DNA of 9,325 nt from Globobulimina sp. (taxonomy: Eukaryota; Foraminifera; Rotaliida). Positions 1-6,691 of this stretch are shown here, one piece after another. The DNA is taken from the NCBI GenBank assembly GCA_003354225.1, contig PIVH01000046.1, positions 1 to 9,325 of the forward strand, read 5' to 3'. Under the pieces are notes generated by a model. That model was not told where the DNA came from. It searched no databases and saw nothing but the letters and a program-made list of their open reading frames with translations. Both the position numbers and the translations under genes were made by a program. How positions within the stretch are numbered: the first letter of the stretch is position 1; each line of letters starts with the position of its first letter.

Positions 1-465
1 TTATATTATACACAGTCAGCTTGCAATTGCCAACATTACACGAAACAATGCATAGCAGCAACAGTTAAGTATAACTCATGACACATCAGACATTTTCGTA
101 ATGTTTTTGTTCCTTCAACGAAAAATGTATACTGTACATTACAGCCGAATTCAATGAGGATATCATTCAAAATACATTGGAATCAGTTATGTTATTTTAG
201 TGTTTTTTTGTGTTTTGTGCATTTTCTGAGGTTGCCATGGTTTGAATGTTCGACGAAAATGTTTTTTCCAAAGTAAGATAACTAAAAAAAAACACTTTTC
301 AGTGTAGACCATGTCAACCCTGGTAACATAGACAAAAACAAACAACCACTTAACACCATACCTTATATTTACAGGCTGCCGATCGTAAGCAGCTGAATCT
401 GAGTTTAGTTTCCAAAAAATATTATTACTAATCAACATAAGAAATAACAAAAAAAATCAAAATAG
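1..465 (+). other. 5' region, possible small upstream exons of the SIN3 gene
   Basis: No long open frame exists here. A frame-consistent chain of short exons can be drawn. The first runs from the window edge to 63 (donor GTTAAG at 64). The second is 145-185, after TACATTACAG (donor GTTATG at 186). The third is 375-402, after TATTTACAG (donor GTTTAG at 403), and joins the exon starting at 466. The phases agree throughout, and the donors resemble those proven by homology further on. The predicted peptide matches no domain I recognise. In a SIN3 protein PAH1 and PAH2 would be encoded upstream of here. A TACTAAT branch-site-like sequence lies at about 425-431, inside the last proposed intron. The alternative is that the whole stretch is intron, UTR or the end of another gene. 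Confidence 0.3.
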
Positions 466-728
466 GTTTGACACCAAACAGAAAACCAAATTCCGCAGAA
501 CAATCCATGCTAAATTTAGTGCCATCACCACTGAAATCACTAAAACCAATCAATGACAAAAAACGCAAACGTGATGAATTAGTAACCACTGTGAATAATT
601 TTACATCCAATGGCCATACCAATCCAACCAAAAAAAGGAAAACCAGCAATCATTCCCTTCCTTCATCACTCACAATTACACACACACCAAATCACTCAGA
701 TAATCCTTACAAATATCTTAAAAACAAA
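466..728 (+). CDS. Probable upstream exon of SIN3 (linker before PAH3)
   Basis: This open frame runs on to a stop at 780-782 and is predicted to be spliced at 729 (GTTATG) to 898, phase 0. It would code 87 residues rich in Ser, Thr, Asn, Pro and Lys. Two short basic clusters, KKRKR (about 570-584) and KKRKR again in TKKRKT (about 630-645), look like nuclear localisation signals. Animal SIN3 proteins carry a comparable basic linker between PAH2 and PAH3. The strong C-over-G bias is the same as in the following exon, which favours one gene. There is no domain hit by eye. It could instead be the 3' end of a separate upstream gene: an AATAAA lies at 856-861, after the stop at 782. The exon start at 466 follows AATAG and is the less certain boundary. 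Confidence 0.45.
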
Positions 729-897
729 GTTATGCAAATTCATGAAATTTCACATCAAAAAAAAACCAATTTCCATGCATAACATCCCAATGAAATTTAC
801 TTGTACATTATTTTAATTTTAATTTGCTTTTTTTCATTAAAATCAAAAAAAAAATAATAAATACGAATAACGATCTGATTTGTATACAAATACTTAG
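729..897 (+). other. Probable intron, or an intergenic gap before SIN3
   Basis: This stretch is very AT-rich and contains an A-run and an AATAAA at 856-861. It starts GTTATG and ends TACTTAG, and removing it keeps frame between the exon ending at 728 and the frame beginning at 898. If it is not an intron, SIN3 could start at the ATG at 919, and the AATAAA could be the poly(A) signal of an upstream gene. Confidence 0.4.
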
Positions 898-3800
898 TCG
901 AAGAACACTGCAAATTTTATGGATGAATGTCACATCGGTCTCAATGACTGGCCCTCGAATCTAGACCGGCTCCATAACCACAATCCCAAGCATAACAGTG
1001 AGAGTCGACCACAGTTCCTCTTACCATCCAACACTTCATCTCTATCCCACTCCCAATCCCATAACTCATCCATAGCCAATTCACCGCAATGCAGTCACAA
1101 ATCCAAGCACAAACATCGTAGAAACCATAGCAAATCCAACAAAAAAAGCAAACACGGCCACAATATCACCGCCACCAAAGCTAAAGACATGAATGATGTG
1201 TTATTGTCGCAGTTAATGAGCGGTATAGAGGAAGACATGGGTCTACCAATCCACATTCTAGCCACCATCAAACAGGAACTAATCAACAACAACCCGCGCA
1301 ACTTCCAACTGTTTAGTCACCCATTCCGTATTTGCGCTCGCTCCCTTTGCTTTTCATGGTGCCAGGATAGCGCAGTTCGACCTATACTAAAAAAACGAAA
1401 CTGAATGTGTATAATCCTTGCACTCCCAATACAACATAACCTAACCCATACACTGCAATACATAGATTTTTGCAGGGAATGTCGCTATGCTCCATCGGCA
1501 TCATCAAACCGGACCAATTCGTCAATATGATGTCGCCGCTATTTGTCGGGAACAAGAAGTTGAAATTAGTGCTCCACCAATTACGCACCATCCTGCATAT
1601 CCCGTTGCATTACTTCCATTCCACGCCGCTCTACGCGCCCTTTCTCAGCGACCTATCCACGTGCGATAAGAACATGAATCTCTCCTTACGCGCCACCGCC
1701 GAGCAATACTCTCAGATCGTCGACTTCAACAACGCCGGCACCAAAATCAGAATGAACCCCTATTTATCCAACAAAACACCCTCGGTTTCACCCAAGAAAA
1801 GCACCCAAAACTCCACGCTGAGCAGCAGCAAATCCGCGAGCGTCTCTGCCAACTTTAAAGCCGCCATGATAGGCAGTGGCAGTGTGTCGTACCGACAGAA
1901 CCCACACTATAAAAAGAATATGCTCTGTTCCAGCAAACAGGCCTTCCATTTGCGTGTAATTAACGACGAATATGCCTCGCGTAGTACCGGTGCGGAAAAT
2001 AACCCTGAAAACGACCATATGACCAATCGGAATAAACACGAAATCGAATTGAACGACAAAGAGCATATCATGACACTAGTTACGTACATCGTATATCCCC
2101 TTTGTCTCAACACAGACACATTAAGAATGCAATACATGTACAGGGGGACTATTACGTCGAACAGAACAGCCACGCCATACAATGCTTAAAACGCTTAGAA
2201 TCGCGCATTTTGTATCTGTACAAAGAATATAAGAAGTTATTTATCATTCGCGATGACTATGACTCGCTGGACAGCAACGACGATGACAAAAACACTGTTG
2301 TCGATGAAACGAATTTGCATTTCTATGACTCGGACACTTACACCACAGTCACTGAAGAGGCTCACACGGACAGCGATATCAGCCTCGACGACGATAATCA
2401 TAGCACCACCTCCGAGCCCTTGCGGCATAGAAATAACCGCAACAGCAACAGCAACGTCACTGTAGGCGGACATGTAAGCAGCTCGCCACGCAGTGTAAAC
2501 ATACCCTTTCCGCGCAAATCCACCTCGATGGGCGGCCTCAACACTATCCCCTCCATACCCGAACACAAGTCGATGATGGAAAATAATGACTCGGATGGTA
2601 CTGTAATGACCGCGCGCTCCGACGGACGCTTATCTTTTCCCAAAGTGCCGTCACGAGCTAGGCCGAAGCGCATAATTACAATCGCTCCCAAACCGGTGCC
2701 CAAACCCAAAGCGAAGCGCAGATTACGCCGCAAACGCAACCTACAAAAGACAGAAACGGATAAAAAGTACGTCCTCAGCCGCATTTATGCCGATATTGAC
2801 ATGGATTACTATCTCACGCCGGTGTGCTGGAGTGCGCTGCGGAGATTATATGAGGAACATTTTGATTCTGTTCGTGCGGCGTTTAAAAACAACCCGTTAT
2901 CTGCGATCAACGTAGTTTTGCCGCGGTTGCAGCGCAAACAGAAAGAATGGTCGTCGAACCGGAAGATTGCGCAGGAGATTTACCGTGATGTGGCTACGCG
3001 AAATTGCATGAAGGCGCTAGATTGGCAGCCGAAGTATAAGCGGCTGGATAAGACGCGATTGAGCCACAATGAGTTGTGGCGGGAACTGATTACCGCGCAA
3101 AGTGTATTGAATCCGCAGTATGCGGTGATTCTCGAAGGGGAGCGGCAGAAACGCAGTGGTTTGAAGGATGCGCAGCGGGAACAGTTTAACAAACCGTACT
3201 CGCCCATGGACGGTGCGAGCAGTATTAAGCCGACACGGTTGATTCGGCAACATTTCACACCGAAAGTAGCGACCAATTCCACCATTGCGATTGCGCGGAG
3301 ATTAGAGGGGAAACATAAGCACAAAAATAGCCACAATCGCACGCGGAAAGACAGTGTGAATGATGTGATGGATGTGGATGGAGAGAGCGATGAAGATATC
3401 AAGATGGCGGATGGTGGGAATGCCAATCATAAAAAGCATAAATTTGATTTCCGAATGAATATATACTATAATTACGGCTTGCGGTTCGATTTAAAGAACA
3501 ATGATTTTGAGAGCGTGATAAATTTACCGTTGACGTCGCACGAACATTGTTGGAATGTAATTGTTCAATATCTGAGTACGGAGAACAAGCACAAAAAGAT
3601 CAAGGACCAGATGTTGGAGGATGTGATTAAGTTTTATAGCAATTTTCTATTTTTGCTGTTTGAGTTTGATATATTTCACGAGGAGTTGTTGCCGAGTAAA
3701 ATCTTCGAGAAGTTGTCGTTCAAAATGAATGAAAACATGCTGACTGAGGCCGGTGGCGTTGGCAGTGATGAATCGGTGGTGAAGTTTGATGATTTGTGTA

Positions 3801-6382
3801 AGTTGAAATACATTGGATTGAATATTGGAGAGTTGCGGTTTAAGCCTTTGGTATTTGATTATGAATATTTTGGGAAAGATATCGATTTAAATAACGTGTT
3901 GGATGACAATGTCTTGTCGTATCACAATCGAATCTCGCATGTTATCTTTGTAAATCGTGAGATTTATAATATATTGCGATTATATATTCATTTATTTCAA
4001 CGGCTGCAGAAAGCGCGCGATTTGTCCACCAATCGGTGGCGATTAAATTTCGATGCACTTAAAAAGGAAGAAAACGAATTGCGGCAAGAAAAGAATGAAC
4101 GCGAGTTCTATGGGAAATTGATGGCTTTGATACAAGGACAGATTAAAGATACGGAGTTCGATGCCATTGTGCAGCAATTATTTGGCCCGGAGGGCTATGA
4201 ATGTTCCAATATTAAATATTTAATCAAAAACTTATGTGTAAGCATGCAGAATATACTAATTTGTAAGAAAAATAAGCAGAAAAGAAGCGGTAGGAACAAA
4301 ACCTGGGAAATTCTCAAATTGTGGCATTTTTATTATGCGAAATGGAAAGAGATCGATGTCAATAACATCAAGCAAAGAATTGCGTTGCTGCGGATTTATT
4401 ATGGCGATATTCGTAATATATTAGGCAATAAAGAGTGTGTGGTGATGATTGAATATTTCCTCGATTCCAAAGAGATCGGCGTACAGTTTTTAGGCGAGAA
4501 CACTGCAAAAATGGATAATGATTACGTACAAAGTAATGCTGTCATTCGTAGCTGGCAAACGCCATTAAAACAACACAATTCGTACAAACATGTTCGTAGT
4601 GTGCCGTTTTTGAGAAAAAAACTGGAGAAATTAGAAAAATATCGCATTAAAAAACAAAACAAAAGTAACAATAACTCGAATAATAAGAAATCAGCGTCGT
4701 ACAAACGTATTAGTACCACGATTGATAATGTGAGTATGTATATTTTCGAAGCGTATTCCAAGCGAACGAACAGGAAAAAGGGCAAACAAAAAGCGAAAAA
4801 GAATGAGGATTTATTATTTTTAATGAGACGACAAAACCTTGAAATGAATAATAATAACAATCATAATGACGGTCATGAATATACGTCGGATGATAGCAAC
4901 CTATCCAAATCCAAACGGAAACGCAAACGGAAACACAAAAATAAACAAATAAATGGACATTTGCCATTGAATAATGGCCACATAAGCAACGAACAGAAAA
5001 CGCAGGAAAAACAGCCACATAATAACGATAAAAAGAATTTGAGTCTGTGGTACCATCCAAGCAGTTTATTATATTTCCAATCTGTAAATCTATCCAAAGT
5101 CAGCAAAAGAAGCAAACCGTTGCATAAGAATAGAATCTCTGTCTCCAAATACGACAAAAAAGTGAAAAAGTTCAATATTTGGCACGAGAAACGATTTAAA
5201 GATCTCGAGAGGTCGCAACATTTACATTTGAGTGCCAGCAAAAGCAACAAATACACCTTCTCCCCACACTTAAATGGCAACCATGCCAAAAACAACCTAT
5301 TCGGCATCAATACGGACCATTTACTAACCAACAACTCCGCGCTCCGCAGCCATAACAATTCGCCCTATTCCACCAATACGAGCAATATCGTCAACTCTGC
5401 ATTGAACAGTATGATGCCGCAAACACAAAACAACGTCTCATCATTGTTACAAGGCACCAACACAAACACCAACATCCAACAACTAATCAACAACAACAAC
5501 CAATTATCCCTCAACAACAGCCAATCCATCAACAACTTATTAATCAACAACATCTCCGCCGACACCTACACCGCCAATGGACAAACTGCGCAAAGCAACG
5601 GCAATTCTGCCGGCATATACAGCGCCGCTTTGAATGCCAGTAATGGCGGTGTCAATGCCTTGAATATAGCTCAACAGCAAGCCGCCGCACAGCAATATTA
5701 CGCCTCCTACAGAAGCACTGCCGATGCAAGCGGAGTGCCGGCAGCGCACAGCCAAGCCAGTAATGTCACGCCCACTCAATACACAGTGACTACGAACTAT
5801 CCCTCCGCGTATGCTGCGTATGGACAGTATGCAATGGGCACCACACCGACGGGCTATGTCGCCATACAGCAACAAGGCGTGCCCTCTCACGGGAACACCT
5901 CGTACGTTATGGATAATAGAACCGGCTCCATCTATGCGGCGATCCCCGCCCCGCAGCATTATGCCACGACTGCCAATGGAATGGGAGTGTATGCCGCCGC
6001 TCCGCAGACGCAGTATGTCAGCATACCCACTGCCAATATGTCGGCCATTGCGCAGCAAGGCATACAGCAAGGGATGCAGCAGCATATTGTGCAGGGTGCG
6101 AATGGACAGTCTGCGGTGGTTTTGACGCAGAATAATCAGAATAGTGGTAATGCGAATCCATCGCCGGGGAATGGCGGTGGCGCCAATGTGTCGGTGGCGA
6201 GCGGCGGGAATAATACCATGTCGACTCCACCAAATATAACGGTGACGGACAAAGGGAACAATACGGATGGCAGCGGGGGCAATAATAGCAATAATAACGG
6301 GATGCAGTTGCCTGTGTTGAATGCGGCGGTGAGGAATAATTCGACAGACACGAGTTGTAATAATAAAAGTGATGTAAAATGA
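898..6382 (+). CDS. SIN3: SIN3-family transcriptional corepressor (exons 898-1310, 1466-2078, 2144-6382)
   Basis: This is a scaffold of the Rpd3/HDAC corepressor complex, expected in the nucleus. Family members bind repressors through PAH domains and class I deacetylases through the HID. The three exons join in frame to 1754 residues ending at TGA 6380-6382. In order they encode:
- a His/Ser/Lys-rich linker;
- a PAH3-like repeat (about 1255-1310 plus 1466-1599);
- HID part 1 (about 1656-2078 plus 2144-2251);
- an insert of about 165 residues (2252-2746);
- HID part 2 (2747-3100), with motifs RLYEEHFDSVRAAFKNNP, VVLPRLQRKQKEW and KALDW;
- a helical linker region from 3443;
- the Sin3 C-terminal domain (about 3918-4510);
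- conserved blocks near 4593-4760 and 5039-5215;
- a prion-like tail to the end.
The recognition rests on motif order and remembered family consensus, not on a search. The start is unresolved: an ATG at 919 is possible, but the gene probably extends upstream, since PAH1 and PAH2 are missing. Confidence 0.83.
1255..1599 (+). other. PAH3-like domain, interrupted by an intron
   Basis: Reading IKQELINNNPRNFQ from exon 898-1310 and LFLQGMSLCSIGIIKPDQF from exon 1466-2078 gives a continuous PAH pattern. An amphipathic helix is followed by a second helix ending in the 'I-I-x-x-x-x-(L/F)' turn, then VNMMSPLF, equivalent to the family's LVSPFLG, then the last helix with L-x-x-L-R. The residue-by-residue fit to PAH3 has no gap across the junction, and this is what selects the splice sites. 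PAH3 of SIN3 binds repressors and SAP-type partners in well studied species; the partner here is unknown. Confidence 0.65.
1311..1465 (+). other. SIN3 intron within PAH3 (155 nt)
   Basis: The intron starts GTTTAG and ends ACATAG. Its phase 2 junction forms a Leu codon from CT and A. A CCTAACCC stretch near 1438-1447 is a plausible branch region. A downstream AG at 1474-1475 (TTTTTGCAG) looks stronger. It would be in phase only with the donor at 1375, giving about 18 extra residues that do not fit the PAH helix. Confidence 0.65.
2079..2143 (+). other. SIN3 intron within the HID (65 nt)
   Basis: The intron starts GTTACG and ends ATGTACAG, phase 0. It joins ...DKEHIMTL to GDYYVEQNSHAIQCLKRLE. 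This matches, without a gap, the HID segment that in other SIN3 proteins reads EEHI, three residues, then an acidic/aromatic helix ending L-E. A second in-phase donor (GTATAT at 2091, intron of 53 nt) would add four residues, VTYI. Confidence 0.7.
2252..2746 (+). other. Long low-complexity insert inside the SIN3 HID
   Basis: About 165 codons separate the first HID helix (ends KEYKKLFIIRDD) from the second half (starts KKYVLSRIYADID). The insert begins Asp/Glu/Ser/Thr-rich, continues Ser/Asn/Arg-rich, and ends with a basic segment at about 2680-2750 with the core KAKRRLRRKR, a likely nuclear localisation or nucleic-acid-binding patch. In animal and yeast SIN3 this position is a short loop. No donor/acceptor pair is needed: the frame is open throughout and codon choice is like the flanks. 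Confidence 0.7.
3918..4510 (+). other. Sin3 C-terminal domain (Sin3a_C type)
   Basis: The block starts with NRISHVIFVNREIYNILRLY, equivalent to the family's 'FFVNNNWYxxLRLHQ' strand and helix. It continues through FYGKLMALIQGQIKDTEFDA and IVQQLFGPEGYECSNIKYLI, equivalent to the family's 'LLDGNIDSTQYEDTLREMFG...DKLI' stretch, and on to KNLCVSMQNIL. A further match is the pair WEILKLWHFYYAKW and MIEYFLDSKE. This is the clearest family signature in the gene. The domain follows a long region rich in Phe, Leu and Asn (3443-3917) that occupies the place of the HID-to-C-terminal linker. Confidence 0.75.
4593..5215 (+). other. Conserved SIN3 C-terminal extension with a Lys/Arg-Asn insert
   Basis: SVPFLRKKLEKLEKYR (about 4593-4640), ISTTIDNVSMYIFEAYSK (about 4709-4762) and VKKFNIWHEKRFKDLE (about 5162-5209) match, in order, three blocks near the end of animal SIN3: 'PVFLxRNLKK', 'MVFIVNSEDYMYR' and 'FEEWHxRWLE'. 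The last two are separated by about 130 residues of charged and Asn-rich sequence containing KSKRKRKRKHKNK (about 4906-4944), a strong nuclear localisation candidate. The family match is by eye. Confidence 0.5.
5216..6379 (+). repeat. Asn/Gln/Ala/Tyr-rich prion-like C-terminal tail of SIN3
   Basis: About 388 residues are almost free of charge. The first part (to about 5580) is Asn/Leu/Ser/Ile-rich with runs such as LINNNNQLSLNNSQ. The middle (about 5580-6120) alternates Tyr with Ala/Gln/Thr/Pro/Gly, as in YAAYGQYAMG and IYAAIPAPQHY. The last part (about 6120-6379) is Gly/Asn/Ser-rich. This composition is typical of intrinsically disordered, condensate-forming or activation-type regions. It is not a feature of described SIN3 proteins that I know of. 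There is no exact tandem repeat at DNA level. Confidence 0.8.
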
Positions 6383-6691
6383 TGGGAATGTTGTTTATTC
6401 ACAAATTGTTCCAAATGACTAAATCGAATGAATAATGTTTTTGTTATTTTTGTGTACTGTTTCGTATTTTTTTTAATTAAATATATTTGTGTTGGAAATT
6501 GTTTGTATTTTTCCGTTTTGTTGTTTTATACACGCACTCGAATTTTACTATGCTTTGTTTGCTTTGTCGTTTTTTCTTTTTTTAATGTTAAAATTTAAGA
6601 TTTGATTTTTTGTATTAAGTATTTAACGCAATGATTAATATTAAATGATTAACACAGTAAAATTTATGGTTTCACGACTTAAGTTACAACA
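6383..6691. other. Intergenic spacer: SIN3 3' UTR and GH3 promoter
   Basis: The 309 nt are AT-rich with T-runs, and no coding frame or RNA gene was seen. An ATTAAA at 6476-6481, followed by T/G-rich sequence, could be the SIN3 poly(A) signal. The rest should contain the start site of the downstream gene. No clear TATA box stands out in such AT-rich sequence. Confidence 0.55.
6476..6481 (+). terminator. Possible poly(A) signal ATTAAA of SIN3
   Basis: ATTAAA is the commonest variant of AATAAA. It lies 94 nt after the SIN3 stop codon and is followed by TG/T-rich sequence. In AT-rich DNA the motif is expected by chance, so support is weak. Confidence 0.25.

Noticed and set aside
187-450. Minus-strand open frame of 87 codons
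   Set aside because: It arises from AT-rich sequence with T-runs, shows no recognisable motif, and overlaps the candidate introns of the + strand gene.
610-816. Alternative + strand frame overlapping the candidate exon 466-728
   Set aside because: The other frame has the basic linker composition expected of SIN3 and a phase-compatible donor. This one has neither.
1487-1669. Short + strand frame overlapping the SIN3 exon
   Set aside because: It would be entered only if the intron phase differed, and its peptide does not match the PAH pattern that the other frame gives.
2091-2143. Shorter intron with a more usual donor, GTATAT
   Set aside because: It is in phase but inserts four residues into a segment of the HID that otherwise aligns without a gap. 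Kept only as an alternative.
2237-2566. Minus-strand open frame opposite the HID insert
   Set aside because: Shadow of the strongly biased codons of SIN3, with no motif of its own.
5540-6085. Minus-strand open frame of 181 codons
   Set aside because: It is the antisense of the Asn/Gln/Ala-rich SIN3 tail. It has no domain-like composition, and the + strand carries the family-consistent reading.
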